Assembly (NCBI RefSeq): GCF_020526085.1
Contig: NZ_CP084874.1
Coordinates: forward strand, 1,116,001-1,180,000
DNA length: 64,000 nt
Reading direction: 5' to 3'
Origin: Klebsiella africana
GTDB lineage: Bacteria; Pseudomonadota; Gammaproteobacteria; Enterobacterales; Enterobacteriaceae
Position 1 is the stretch's first letter; each line of letters begins with the position of its first letter. Below the pieces are notes generated by a model that saw nothing but the letters and a program-made list of their open reading frames with translations, was not told the DNA's origin and did not search any database. The position numbers were made by a program, and so were the translations under genes. Below, in pieces: positions 1 to 10,001 of this stretch.

Positions 1-227
1 GGGGAGAGGGGGAAGGACAGATCGAGTGCGAATTCACTGACCGCGCAAAACTGTCCCTTCTCCCCACAGGGGAGAGGGGGAAGGACAGATCGAGTGCGAA
101 TTCACTGACCGCGCAGAACTGTCCCCTCTCCTCACAGGGGAGAGGAGGAAGGACAGATCGAGTGTGAATTCACTGACCGTGCAGAACTGTCCCCTCTCCC
201 TCTCAGGGAGAGGGCTAGGGTGAGGGG
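1..227. repeat. 68-bp tandem repeat, three copies, upstream of hycF
   Basis: Three head-to-tail copies begin at 1, 69 and 137, each about 68 bp and nearly identical. They end in a purine-rich palindrome (206-227) of the kind dispersed in enterobacterial gaps. Each copy has a G-rich start and a C-rich end, so adjacent copies can form strong hairpins in RNA. The block lies just before hycF, where hycE would be expected upstream, so it sits inside the hyc transcription unit. The window cuts the left side, so the copy number may be higher. Confidence 0.85.
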
Positions 228-256
228 AAAAGGCCGCACGTAACCCAGGAGCAACA

Positions 257-799
257 ATGTTTACCTTTATTAAAAAAGTCATTAAGACCGGCACCGCGAC
301 GCACGCCTACCCGCTGGAGCCGATGCCGGTGGATAAAAACTTCCGCGGCAAGCCGGAGCATAACCCGCAGCAGTGTATCGGCTGCGCGGCCTGCGTGAAC
401 GCCTGCCCGTCAAACGCCCTGACGGTAGAGACCGATCTGGCCACTAACCAGCTGGCGTGGCAGTTCAACCTCGGGCGCTGCATCTTCTGCGGCCGCTGTG
501 AAGAGGTCTGCCCGACGGCGGCGATTAAGCTGTCGCCGGAGTATGAGCTGGCGGTGTGGAAGAAAGAGGATTTCCTCCAGCAGTCGCGCTTCGCTATCTG
601 CCACTGCCGGGAATGCCAGCGTCCGTTCGCGGTGCAGAAGGAGATCGACTACGCCATTGCGCTGCTCAAGCATAACGGCGATACCCGCGCCGAGCTGCAC
701 CGCGAAAGCTTCGAAACCTGCCCGGAATGCAAGCGCCAGAAATGCCTGGTGCCGTCCGATCGTATTGAACTGACCCGCCATATGAGGGAGGCCAGCTGA
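257..799 (+). CDS. hycF: Formate hydrogenlyase iron-sulfur subunit HycF
   Basis: Ferredoxin-like electron-transfer subunit of the membrane-bound formate hydrogenlyase complex, which passes electrons from formate dehydrogenase H to hydrogenase 3. The 180-residue protein has two [4Fe-4S] motifs, Cys40/43/46/50 and Cys75/78/81/85. A Cys-rich C-terminal part (Cys115, 117, 120, 155, 158, 163) may bind further metal. An AGGA motif precedes the ATG. The stop overlaps the start of hycG by one base (TGATG), which indicates translational coupling. Length and neighbours match the E. coli family. Confidence 0.95.
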   Translation: MFTFIKKVIKTGTATHAYPLEPMPVDKNFRGKPEHNPQQCIGCAACVNACPSNALTVETDLATNQLAWQFNLGRCIFCGRCEEVCPTAAIKLSPEYELAVWKKEDFLQQSRFAICHCRECQRPFAVQKEIDYAIALLKHNGDTRAELHRESFETCPECKRQKCLVPSDRIELTRHMREAS

Positions 800-1566
800 T
801 GAGCACTTTACTTGGCCCGCGCGATGAAAACGGCATTCCCGTGCCGATGACGGTGGATGAATCCATCGCCAGTATGAAGGCCTCGCTGTTGAAGAAAATC
901 AAACGTTCCGCCTACGTCTACCGCGTCGACTGCGGCGGCTGTAACGGCTGCGAAATCGAAATTTTTGCCACTCTTTCACCGCTGTTCGATGCTGAACGCT
1001 TCGGGATTAAAGTGGTACCGTCGCCGCGTCATGCCGATATTCTGTTGTTTACCGGGGCAGTGACTCGCGCGATGCGCTCCCCGGCGCTGCGCGCCTGGCA
1101 GTCGGCGCCGGATCCGAAGATCTGTATCTCCTATGGCGCCTGCGGCAACAGCGGCGGTATCTTCCACGACCTGTACTGTGTCTGGGGCGGCACCGATAAA
1201 ATCGTACCGGTCGATGTCTATATTCCGGGCTGCCCGCCGACGCCAGCCGCCACGCTGTACGGCTTCGCCATGGCGCTCGGCCTGCTGGAACAGAAAATTC
1301 ACGCCCGCCTGCCGGGCGAGCTTGACGAACAGCCAACCGAGCTGCTGCATGCCGATATGGTGCAACCTCTGCGGGTACGCATCGATCGCGAAGCGCGCCG
1401 TCTGGCAGGCTATCGTTATGGCCGGCAGATTGCCGATGACTATATGCGCCTGCTCGGTCAGGGCGACAGCCAGGTGCTGCGCTGGCTGGAGGCGGAGAAA
1501 GATCCGCGTCTGACCGAGATCGTCACCCATCTCAACCAGGTGGTCGAGGGGGCGCGTATCCGATGA
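799..1566 (+). CDS. hycG: Hydrogenase 3 small subunit HycG
   Basis: Small subunit of the [NiFe] hydrogenase in formate hydrogenlyase, homologous to the NuoB subunit of complex I. It carries the proximal [4Fe-4S] cluster. The expected cysteines are visible: a CGGCNGC segment around residues 45-51, Cys115 in a GACGNSGG context, and Cys145 in PGCPPTP. At 255 residues it has the usual length. It overlaps hycF at the start and hycH at the end (ATGA), so hycFGHI is translated as one coupled unit. Confidence 0.95.
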   Translation: MSTLLGPRDENGIPVPMTVDESIASMKASLLKKIKRSAYVYRVDCGGCNGCEIEIFATLSPLFDAERFGIKVVPSPRHADILLFTGAVTRAMRSPALRAWQSAPDPKICISYGACGNSGGIFHDLYCVWGGTDKIVPVDVYIPGCPPTPAATLYGFAMALGLLEQKIHARLPGELDEQPTELLHADMVQPLRVRIDREARRLAGYRYGRQIADDYMRLLGQGDSQVLRWLEAEKDPRLTEIVTHLNQVVEGARIR

Positions 1567-1973
1567 GCGAGACGGTGGTGTTCAGTCAACTGAGCCGTAA
1601 ATTTATTGATGAGAACGATGCCACGCCGGATCAGGCGCAGCAGGTGGTCTATTACAGCCTGGCGATTGGTCACCACCTCGGCGTCATCGACTGTCTGGAG
1701 GCGGCGCTAAGCTGCCCATGGGACGCGTATCTGGCATGGATCGCCACCCTTGAGGCCGGAAGCGCCGCACGGCGCAAAATGGAGGGCGTGCCGAAGTATG
1801 GCGAAATCGTCATCGACAGCAGTCATGTGGCGATGTTGGCCAACGCCTTTGATAAAGCGCAGTCTGCGCAGACCCCGCAGCAGCAGGCGTGGAGCAAAAC
1901 AATGCTCAGCATGCTGCATGATATTCACCAGGAGAGCGCCATCTACCTGATGGTGAGGAGATTACGTGACTGA
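1563..1973 (+). CDS. hycH: Formate hydrogenlyase maturation protein HycH
   Basis: Accessory protein needed to mature the hydrogenase 3 large subunit HycE. It is cytoplasmic and is not part of the final complex. The 136-residue product matches the E. coli length, and its position between hycG and hycI is characteristic. No catalytic motif is evident; the family is defined by sequence and context. Start and stop overlap both neighbours, consistent with coupled translation. Confidence 0.92.
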   Translation: MSETVVFSQLSRKFIDENDATPDQAQQVVYYSLAIGHHLGVIDCLEAALSCPWDAYLAWIATLEAGSAARRKMEGVPKYGEIVIDSSHVAMLANAFDKAQSAQTPQQQAWSKTMLSMLHDIHQESAIYLMVRRLRD

Positions 1974-2436
1974 CGTTTTACTCTGTGTCGGCAACAGCAT
2001 GATGGGCGACGACGGCGCCGGCCCGCTGCTGGCGGAGATGTGCGCGGCGAACCCGGCCGGCGAGTGGGTGGTCATCGACGGCGGCAGCGCGCCGGAAAAC
2101 GACATTGTGGCGATCCGCGAATTACGCCCCGAACGGCTGCTGATTGTCGATGCCACCGATATGGGGCTTAACCCCGGCGAAATTCGCGTCATCGATCCAG
2201 ACGATATCGCCGAGATGTTTATGATGACCACCCATAACATGCCGCTCAACTATCTGGTCGATCAGCTGAAAGAAGACGTCGGGGAAGTTATCTTCCTCGG
2301 CATCCAACCGGACATTGTCGGTTTTTATTATCCGATGACCCAGCCGGTGAAAGAGGCCGTTGCCCGGGTGTATCAGCAGCTGGCAGGCTGGCAGGGCAAC
2401 GGCGGCTTTGCTCTGCTGGAGACTGAGGACGACTAA
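1966..2436 (+). CDS. hycI: Hydrogenase 3 maturation endopeptidase HycI
   Basis: Nickel-dependent protease that removes the C-terminal tail of the large subunit HycE after nickel insertion. The start is GTG at 1966, inside the end of hycH. The 156-residue protein opens with GNSMMGDDGAG (residues 9-19). The three residues known to matter in the E. coli enzyme fall at the same numbers: Asp16, Asp62 and His90. It is the last hyc gene here; its stop overlaps by four bases the stop of the convergent SymE-like gene. Confidence 0.95.
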   Translation: MTDVLLCVGNSMMGDDGAGPLLAEMCAANPAGEWVVIDGGSAPENDIVAIRELRPERLLIVDATDMGLNPGEIRVIDPDDIAEMFMMTTHNMPLNYLVDQLKEDVGEVIFLGIQPDIVGFYYPMTQPVKEAVARVYQQLAGWQGNGGFALLETEDD

Positions 2437-2741
2437 CCCAGCGGCGAACCAGGCTCCCCGGCGGTGCTCGTCTGGCCGGCCGGGAGCCCGGTTCCCGGCG
2501 TGACCAGCGCAAGATTCTCTATCACTAATTTACCGGGCGACACCGAAACTCTGACCTGCGTGCCGACCGGAAATCCCGCCTGCTCCAGCCAGTTGCCGTT
2601 TAAGCTTAATGCCGCGTGGCGGGTGTAGCGCCGCGTCTCCCGCGTTTTGCGGTCCTCATGGCGTTTTCTGATATAGCCCACGGTTAACTGACGACTTGCC
2701 CTGGCAATGCCTCTGGTAGCGGTGGTGTGCTGTGCGGTCAT
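2433..2741 (-). CDS. symE: SymE-like toxin (SOS-associated, AbrB-like fold family)
   Basis: The 102-residue product resembles E. coli SymE, an SOS-induced toxin derived from the AbrB fold and described as an RNA-cleaving or nucleoid-binding protein. The family core is visible: RQLTVGY near residue 17, then SLNGNWLEQAGFPVG and a following V-rich strand (about 47-76). The basic linker between them is longer than in E. coli SymE, and the C-terminal tail is short and Gly/Pro/Thr-rich. AAGGAG precedes the ATG. A LexA-like box lies about 36 bp upstream. An antisense RNA equivalent to SymR was not identified. The family assignment is good; toxicity is inferred. Confidence 0.8.
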   Translation of the reverse strand: MTAQHTTATRGIARASRQLTVGYIRKRHEDRKTRETRRYTRHAALSLNGNWLEQAGFPVGTQVRVSVSPGKLVIENLALVTPGTGLPAGQTSTAGEPGSPLG

Positions 2742-2776
2742 GATGTGCTCCTTGCTAAAGATACCCCCGGTAAAAG

Positions 2777-2796
2777 TACTGGATAAAATACCAGTT
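2777..2796 (-). promoter_or_regulatory. Candidate LexA box for the symE-like gene
   Basis: The 20-bp site has the form taCTGG-N8-CCAGtt and is a near-perfect inverted repeat with an AT-rich centre. It differs from the canonical CTGT-N8-ACAG by one base in each half; the CCAG half also occurs in some known SOS boxes as I remember them. It ends about 36 bp before the symE-like ATG, where LexA would block transcription. For comparison, the recA box at 25475-25494 in this window is canonical. Confidence 0.65.
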
Positions 2797-2873
2797 ATTG
2801 TGAGCAGGCGGCAAATCAGAAACTGGAATCAGGCTCGAGAAAAAAGCATGTAATGGATGCAACAGAAAGCAGA

Positions 2874-2906
2874 CGCCCGCCCCGCTCATCGCGGGGAACG
2901 GGCGCG
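2874..2906 (-). terminator. Hairpin downstream of ascB
   Basis: A strong GC-rich inverted repeat (cgcccg..ccccgc, TCAT loop, gcgggg..cgggcg) lies just beyond the ascB stop. Read on the minus strand it is followed by a pyrimidine-rich stretch with few clean T runs, so it is a plausible but not ideal intrinsic terminator for ascFB. Confidence 0.55.
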
Positions 2907-2921
2907 CATGGGCGAGGGCGC

Positions 2922-4349
<1,428 letters not shown>

Positions 4350-4372
4350 TTACCTCATTATCAATAGTGTTT

Positions 4373-5815
4373 TCAGGCGTGGGATGCCTGGGCCCGGGCC
4401 TGGCGCGCTCTGGCGTCGGCAGCGGCCTGTTCAACGGGAATGTCCTCAAAGCCGAGGATCAGCGTCAGGGCAAACGACAGCACCACCGACAGCGCCATCA
4501 CGCCAAATACCCAGACGATGGTCATTGGATTGGCCGGATCGAAAAACTGCACGCTGGTAAACAGCCCCGGCGCCGCCATCGAATGGCTGGCCAGTCCGGC
4601 AATGCCTGCCACCGCGCCGCAGATAAAGCCGCTGATTAAGCTGGCGATCAGCGGGCGCTTCAGGCGCACCGCCACGCCGTACAGCGCCGGTTCGGAAATC
4701 CCGGCCAGAATCGCCGATGCCGCGGCGGCCAGCGCCGTCTGGCGCAGCTCCGGGTTTTTGGTTTTCCACGCTACCGCCAGCGAAGACCCGCCTAGCGACA
4801 GGTTGGCGCCGATCTCCGATGGCATCACCATCCCCTCTTTGCCGGTTTCGGCGATGGTCTGAATGATGGTGGGCGTAAAGACGCGATGCATGCCGGTCAT
4901 CACCAACAGCGGCCACAGCCCGCCCATGATCGCCACCGACAGCCAGCCGAGATAGCTGTGGATCGTATACACCAGCGCGGAAATAGCGCTGCCGATCCAG
5001 ATGCCCAGCGGGCCAATCAGCAGGATCGCCAGCGGGGCGGCGATCAGCACGATCAGCATCGGCTTAAGGAAGTTTTTCGTCACCGCCGGGGTAATGCGAT
5101 CCACCCAGCGCTCGATATACGACAGGCACCAGGTCATCACCAGCGCCGGGATCACTGTATAGGTGTATTTCACCGCGGTAACCGGAATAAAGGCGAATTC
5201 AACGTGCTCACCCTGGGCGGCTTTGGCCATCAATTCGATAAACCCGGGATGCACCAGCACCCCGGCGATGGCGATGGCCAGCGACATATTGGTTTTGAAT
5301 TTCACCGCTGCGGAGGCGGCCACCATCAGCGGCAGGAAGAAAAATGCGCCATCGCCGATAAGCGCCAGCAGGGTCAGCGTCGGTGAACCTTTCGGCAATG
5401 CGCCGCTCATCTCGAGGATCATCGCCAGCAGTTTGACCATCGATCCGCCGATAATCGCCGGGATCAGCGGGGACATGGTGCCGATCAGCGCGTCGAGGAT
5501 CCCGGCGCCGATGCGTTTCAGGGTCAGCGGCGCTTTACCCTGCGGCTCAGCCGGGCGCAAGTCGCCAGGCAGCAGATTCACCACCTCGCGGTAGGCCTGG
5601 GAGACAGTATTGCCGATGATCACCTGGCACTGGTTATCGCTGCGCACAACGCCGAGCACCCCGGTCAGGCCTTTCAGGGTAGCGCTATCGACCTGTTCGT
5701 CGTCTTTGACCACGAAGCGCAGACGGGTCATGCAGTGGGTAACGGCGGCGACGTTGTCGACGCCGCCGATTGCCGCGACTATCTGTTGCGCCAGGGCTGC
5801 ATAATTTTTCGACAT
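4373..5815 (-). CDS. ascF: PTS aryl-beta-glucoside-specific EIIBC AscF
   Basis: Membrane permease of the phosphotransferase system that imports and phosphorylates aryl-beta-glucosides. The N-terminal EIIB domain carries the phospho-acceptor Cys28 in THCMTRLRF. From about residue 105 the protein is a hydrophobic EIIC domain with around ten membrane segments. There is no EIIA domain, so it must borrow one, probably Crr. At 480 residues it matches the E. coli protein. It is the first gene of ascFB, divergent from ascG. Confidence 0.93.
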   Translation of the reverse strand: MSKNYAALAQQIVAAIGGVDNVAAVTHCMTRLRFVVKDDEQVDSATLKGLTGVLGVVRSDNQCQVIIGNTVSQAYREVVNLLPGDLRPAEPQGKAPLTLKRIGAGILDALIGTMSPLIPAIIGGSMVKLLAMILEMSGALPKGSPTLTLLALIGDGAFFFLPLMVAASAAVKFKTNMSLAIAIAGVLVHPGFIELMAKAAQGEHVEFAFIPVTAVKYTYTVIPALVMTWCLSYIERWVDRITPAVTKNFLKPMLIVLIAAPLAILLIGPLGIWIGSAISALVYTIHSYLGWLSVAIMGGLWPLLVMTGMHRVFTPTIIQTIAETGKEGMVMPSEIGANLSLGGSSLAVAWKTKNPELRQTALAAAASAILAGISEPALYGVAVRLKRPLIASLISGFICGAVAGIAGLASHSMAAPGLFTSVQFFDPANPMTIVWVFGVMALSVVLSFALTLILGFEDIPVEQAAADARARQARAQASHA

Positions 5816-5879
5816 CGGATTTTATCCTGTTTATCAATAGGGTACTGATCTGCTACCGCCCGGATCGCCGGGCGATACC

Positions 5880-5905
5880 ATGTTTATATAGGAAACCGGT
5901 TCCAC
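5880..5905 (-). promoter_or_regulatory. ascFB promoter region with candidate AscG operator
   Basis: A GAAACCGGTTCC motif (5892-5903) matches the core ACCGGT symmetry of the AscG/GalR operator (TGAAACCGGTTTCA in E. coli, from memory). On the minus strand it is followed at once by TATATAAA, a plausible -10, so repressor bound here would occlude the ascFB promoter. Confidence 0.6.
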
Positions 5906-5963
5906 AAAATCATGGTGAGTTTCATTTAATTGCACAAGAAATAAAAAAACAGGATCTAAATTT

Positions 5964-5979
5964 TGTGATTTTGATCGCG
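5964..5979. promoter_or_regulatory. Candidate CRP site in ascF-ascG gap
   Basis: The 16-bp sequence TGTGATTTTGATCGCG keeps the strong TGTGA half and a partial second half of the CRP consensus. Catabolite control of beta-glucoside genes is expected. The distance to the presumed ascFB start (about 95-100 bp) is long, so it may serve either divergent gene. Confidence 0.4.
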
Positions 5980-6080
5980 AAGCGTCGCCGTACGCCGGAT
6001 CGCGGTGATAACAGGGGAGGGCTGTAAAAGCGAGAAACGTGCAGTACACTGCCTGCAACGTTTGCAACAGGAAGAATCAC

Positions 6081-7094
6081 ATGGCAACGATGCTGGAGGT
6101 CGCAAAGCGCGCGGGCGTATCGAAGGCGACCGTTTCGCGGGTGCTGTCGGGCAACGGCTATGTTAGCCAGGAGACCAAAGACCGGGTGTTTAAGGCGGTG
6201 GCGGAGAGCGGCTACCGGCCCAATCTGCTGGCGCGCAATCTGGCGACCAAAACCACGCAAACCCTCGGTCTGGTGGTGACCAATACCCTGTACCACGGCG
6301 TCTATTTTAGCGAGCTGCTGTATCACGTGGCGCGGATGACGGAGGACAAAGGACGACAGCTGATCCTGGCCGACGGCAAGCACAGCGCGCAAGAGGAGCG
6401 GGAGGCGATCCAGTATCTGCTGGATCTGCGCTGCGATGCGATCATCATCTACCCGCGCTTTCTTACCGTCGATGAGATGGACGAGATCGTTGAGAACCAC
6501 TCGCAGCCGATTATGGTGCTCAATCGCCGCCTGCGCCGCCACGCCAGCCACTGCGTCTGGTCCGATCAAAAAGCCTCGGCGATGCGGGTGGTGGAGCGGC
6601 TGATTGCGCTTGGCCATCACGATATCGCCTTTATTACCGGCTCTCTTGATTCGCCCACCGGCGTCGAACGCCTTGCCGGCTACAAAGACGCGCTGGCTGG
6701 CCACGGCATCGCCCTGAACGAGGCGCTTATCGCCGAGGGGCGCTGGACGCCGGAAACCGGCGCTGCGGCGGTGGAGAGTCTGCGTCAGCGCGGGGTGACC
6801 TACAGCGCACTGGTGGCGAGCAATGACGATATGGCCATCGGGGCGATGAAGCAGCTTCACCAGCTGGGCGTTAAGGTGCCGGAGCAGGTTTCGGTGGTGG
6901 GGTTTGACGATATTGCTCTCGCGCCGTATATGGTGCCGTCGCTCGCCAGCGTCCGGGTGCCAGTGACGGAGATGATTAAAGAGAGCATCAATCGCCTGAT
7001 ATTTATGCTGGATGGCGGGGAGTTCAACTTTCAGCAGAGCTTCCCCGGGGCGTTGATTGAACGCGAGTCGCTGGTGGCGGGTCCCTGCGCCTGA
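6081..7094 (+). CDS. ascG: LacI-family repressor AscG
   Basis: Transcriptional repressor of ascFB. The N-terminal helix-turn-helix (MLEVAKRAGVSKATVSRVL, from residue 4) is the LacI/GalR signature, followed by a periplasmic-binding-protein-like sugar domain. I chose the ATG at 6081 (AGGA upstream, 337 aa) rather than the in-frame ATG at 6039, because the family begins M-x-T-M-L-E-V-A-K. It is divergent from ascF, with the candidate operator between them. Confidence 0.92.
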   Translation: MATMLEVAKRAGVSKATVSRVLSGNGYVSQETKDRVFKAVAESGYRPNLLARNLATKTTQTLGLVVTNTLYHGVYFSELLYHVARMTEDKGRQLILADGKHSAQEEREAIQYLLDLRCDAIIIYPRFLTVDEMDEIVENHSQPIMVLNRRLRRHASHCVWSDQKASAMRVVERLIALGHHDIAFITGSLDSPTGVERLAGYKDALAGHGIALNEALIAEGRWTPETGAAAVESLRQRGVTYSALVASNDDMAIGAMKQLHQLGVKVPEQVSVVGFDDIALAPYMVPSLASVRVPVTEMIKESINRLIFMLDGGEFNFQQSFPGALIERESLVAGPCA

Positions 7095-7102
7095 CGTCGT
7101 CA

Positions 7103-7132
7103 GCTGTCATCGTCATTCCTGACGATGACAGC
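7103..7132 (+). terminator. Perfect 13-bp hairpin between ascG and hydN
   Basis: The arms gctgtcatcgtca and tgacgatgacagc pair perfectly around a 4-base loop. No T tract follows, so it may be a transcript-end stabilising hairpin of ascG or a protein-binding palindrome upstream of the hydN promoter rather than a classical terminator. Confidence 0.55.
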
Positions 7133-7175
7133 AAAGCGCGACTATAATAGTCATTTAAATCAACATATTAAAAAC

Positions 7176-7192
7176 TTGGAACGTATTATGCA
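7176..7192 (+). promoter_or_regulatory. Sigma-54 promoter for hydN-hypF
   Basis: The GG at 7178-7179 and the GC at 7190-7191 are exactly ten bases apart in the context TTGG-N10-GC, which fits a -24/-12 RpoN promoter. hydN-hypF of E. coli is a formate-regulon operon driven by RpoN and FhlA, so the fit with context is strong. No clear FhlA activating site was recognised. Confidence 0.75.
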
Positions 7193-7230
7193 TACTCCGG
7201 CGCGTAACCTTCTTACTGCTGGAGAAATGG

Positions 7231-7758
7231 ATGAACCGTTTCATTATCGCCGATGCGAGCAAATGTATCGGCTGTCGCACTTGCGAAGTGGCCTGCGTGG
7301 TATCCCATCAGGAACATCAGGACTGCGCCTCCCTGACGCCTAACACCTTTCAGCCGCGTATTCACGTGATCAAAGGGGTCAATGTCTCGACGGCAACCGC
7401 CTGCCGTCAGTGTGAAGACGCCCCCTGCGCCAACGTCTGCCCGAACGGCGCCATCAGCCGCGATAAAGGCTTTGTTCATGTGATGCAGGAGCGCTGCATC
7501 GGCTGCAAAACCTGCGTCGTCGCCTGCCCGTACGGGGCGATGGAGGTGGTGGTGCGGCCGGTGATCCGCCATAGCGGCGCCGGACTGAACGTCGTCGCGG
7601 AAAAAGCCGAAGCCAACAAGTGCGATCTCTGCTTCCACCGCGAGAGCGGCCCGGCCTGCATGGAAGTCTGCCCAACGCACGCCCTGGTGTGCGTTGACCG
7701 CAACAAGCTGGAGCAGATGAATATCGAGAAACGTCGCCGTACAGCGCTGGCCTGGTAA
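7231..7758 (+). CDS. hydN: Electron transport protein HydN (4x [4Fe-4S])
   Basis: Polyferredoxin linked to formate dehydrogenase H activity and hydrogenase maturation. The 175-residue protein has four cysteine clusters of the CxxCxxC type, the first at Cys12/15/18/22 and others near residues 54-70, 80-100 and 130-150. It is cytoplasmic and has no signal peptide. It is followed 8 bp later by hypF, and a sigma-54 promoter lies about 40 bp upstream of its start. Context and length agree with E. coli HydN. Confidence 0.93.
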   Translation: MNRFIIADASKCIGCRTCEVACVVSHQEHQDCASLTPNTFQPRIHVIKGVNVSTATACRQCEDAPCANVCPNGAISRDKGFVHVMQERCIGCKTCVVACPYGAMEVVVRPVIRHSGAGLNVVAEKAEANKCDLCFHRESGPACMEVCPTHALVCVDRNKLEQMNIEKRRRTALAW

Positions 7759-7766
7759 GTCGTGGC

Positions 7767-10001
7767 ATGAACGGGGTGCAAATCCGCATTCGCGGTAAAG
7801 TGCAGGGGGTCGGTTTCCGCCCCTTTGTCTGGCAGCTGGCCCAGGCGCAGAGCCGCTGCGGCGATGTCTGTAATGACGGTGACGGCGTACTGGTGCGGTT
7901 GGCCGGGGGCGACGATGGGTTTATCACCGCCCTGGCTGACCACTGCCCGCCGCTGGCGCGGATCGACAGTACCGCCTGCACCCCCTATCGCTGGGCGGCC
8001 ACGCCGCAGGATTTCACCATTCGCGCGAGCGGGACGGGACGGATGCGGACTCAGATCGTGCCCGATGCCGCGACCTGTCCGGCGTGCCTTGCGGAGATGA
8101 ATGATCCCCGGGCGCGCCGTTATCGCTACCCCTTTATCAACTGCACCCACTGCGGGCCGCGGTTGACTATTATTCGCGCCATGCCTTACGACCGGCCTTT
8201 CACCGCAATGGCGCCGTTCCCGCTCTGTTCCCCTTGTGAGGCGGAATTCCGCGATCCTGCCGATCGCCGTTTTCATGCCCAGCCGGTGGCCTGTCCAGAC
8301 TGCGGGCCGCGCCTGCAATGGCGGACAGAGGGGGAAACGCTGGACGGCGAGGCGGCGCTGCAGGCGGCTATCGCCCGGCTGGCGGCGGGGGACATCGTGG
8401 CGATAAAAGGCATCGGCGGCTTTCATTTGGCCTGCGATGCCGGTAACCCCGCTGCCGTTGCCGCGCTGCGGGCGCGAAAACACCGCCCGGCAAAACCGCT
8501 GGCGGTAATGCTGCCGACGGCAACGGGGTTACCCGCCGCCGCCGCCGCGCTGATGGGCTCCCCGGCGGCGCCCATCGTACTGATTGCAAAAGCGCAGGTC
8601 TCCGGCCTGTGTGACGAGATTGCGCCAGGACTTGCGGAAGTAGGGGTGATGCTGCCGTCTAATCCGCTGCAGCATTTGCTTCTGCAGGGTCTGGCGCGCC
8701 CCATCGTAATGACCTCCGGCAACCTTAGCGGCCGTCCGCCAGCGTTAAGTAACGCTCAGGCGCTCAACGACTTAGCCGACATTGCCGACGGCTTTCTCTT
8801 GCATAATCGCGATATCGTGCAGCGGATGGATGATTCGCTGGTGCGGTCGAGCGGTGAAATGCTGCGCCGCGCCCGGGGCTATGTCCCGGATGCGCTGCCG
8901 CTACCGCCGGGGCTACGAGACATCCCGCCGCTGCTGGCTCTCGGCGCGGATATGAAAAATACTTTCTGCCTGGCGCGCGGCAGCGAAGCGGTGCTGAGCC
9001 AGCACTTTGGCGATCTTGGCGAGGAAGGCGTTGAACAGCAGTGGCGCTGCGCCCTGCAGCTGATGCAAAGCATTTACGCGTTTGTGCCGCAGCGGGTGGT
9101 GGTTGATGCCCATCCCGGCTATCGCTCAACGCAGTGGGCGGCCTCCCTGCCGCTGCCGGTGGAGACGGTGCTGCATCACCATGCTCATGCCGCGGCGTGC
9201 CTGGCCGAGCACCGCTGGCCACTTGATGGCGACGACGTTATCGCCCTGACTCTCGATGGTATTGGCATGGGCGAAAACGGTGCGCTGTGGGGAGGGGAGT
9301 GCCTACGGGTCAACTATCGCGAATGCGAACATCTGGGCGGGCTGCCGGCCGTCGCGCTGCCGGGGGGCGACCTGGCGGCGCGCCAGCCGTGGCGAAATCT
9401 GCTGGCCCACTGTCTGGCCTTTGTCCATGACTGGCAGGATTATCCGCAGACCGCCCCCCTGCGCCAGCGCAACTGGCCGCTGCTGGCGCAGGCCATCGAA
9501 CGCGGGATTAATGCGCCGCGCGCCTCATCCTGCGGACGGCTGTTTGATGCCGTTGCCTGTGCGCTGGATTGTGCGCCGGAGAGCCTGAGCTATGAAGGCG
9601 AAGCGGCCTGTCGGCTGGAAGCGCTGGCCGCCAGCTGCCCCGGCGTCAGCCACCCGGTTACGCTGCCGTGGCGCGACGACGCGCTGGACATGGCGATCTT
9701 CTGGCGACAATGGCTGAACTGGCAGGCGACCCCGGCGCAGAAAGCCTGGGCATTCCATGACGCCCTGGCCTGTGGGCTGGCGGCAATGGCCCGCGACCGC
9801 GCTACCGCCCGCGGCATCGACACGGTGGTTTGCAGCGGTGGGGTGCTGCATAACCGCCTGCTGGCGGCGCGATTGACCTTTTATCTGGCGGATTTTACTC
9901 TGCTGTTTGCGCAGCAGTTGCCGGCCGGCGACGGCGCAATCGCCTATGGTCAGGCGGTGATCGCCGCCGCCCGCGGGCAGGCTCAAGGAACACAATCATG
10001 A
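7767..10001 (+). CDS. hypF: Carbamoyltransferase HypF, [NiFe] hydrogenase maturation
   Basis: Builds the cyanide ligands of the [NiFe] centre by transferring carbamoyl from carbamoyl phosphate to HypE. Domains in order: acylphosphatase ([11 protein letters not shown] near residue 10), two zinc fingers (CxxC pairs from about Cys104 to 180), a YrdC-like nucleotide-binding domain, and a Kae1-like domain with the HHHAH motif at 470-474. The 744-residue length is normal. Its stop overlaps the next gene, a nickel transporter, by four bases. Confidence 0.95.
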   Translation: MNGVQIRIRGKVQGVGFRPFVWQLAQAQSRCGDVCNDGDGVLVRLAGGDDGFITALADHCPPLARIDSTACTPYRWAATPQDFTIRASGTGRMRTQIVPDAATCPACLAEMNDPRARRYRYPFINCTHCGPRLTIIRAMPYDRPFTAMAPFPLCSPCEAEFRDPADRRFHAQPVACPDCGPRLQWRTEGETLDGEAALQAAIARLAAGDIVAIKGIGGFHLACDAGNPAAVAALRARKHRPAKPLAVMLPTATGLPAAAAALMGSPAAPIVLIAKAQVSGLCDEIAPGLAEVGVMLPSNPLQHLLLQGLARPIVMTSGNLSGRPPALSNAQALNDLADIADGFLLHNRDIVQRMDDSLVRSSGEMLRRARGYVPDALPLPPGLRDIPPLLALGADMKNTFCLARGSEAVLSQHFGDLGEEGVEQQWRCALQLMQSIYAFVPQRVVVDAHPGYRSTQWAASLPLPVETVLHHHAHAAACLAEHRWPLDGDDVIALTLDGIGMGENGALWGGECLRVNYRECEHLGGLPAVALPGGDLAARQPWRNLLAHCLAFVHDWQDYPQTAPLRQRNWPLLAQAIERGINAPRASSCGRLFDAVACALDCAPESLSYEGEAACRLEALAASCPGVSHPVTLPWRDDALDMAIFWRQWLNWQATPAQKAWAFHDALACGLAAMARDRATARGIDTVVCSGGVLHNRLLAARLTFYLADFTLLFAQQLPAGDGAIAYGQAVIAAARGQAQGTQS

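Noticed and set aside
1..227. CRISPR array
   Set aside because: The 68-bp units are directly adjacent and identical throughout, with no variable spacers.
2640..2760. SymR-like antisense RNA over the symE-like start
   Set aside because: No convincing promoter plus terminator on the plus strand could be read by eye.
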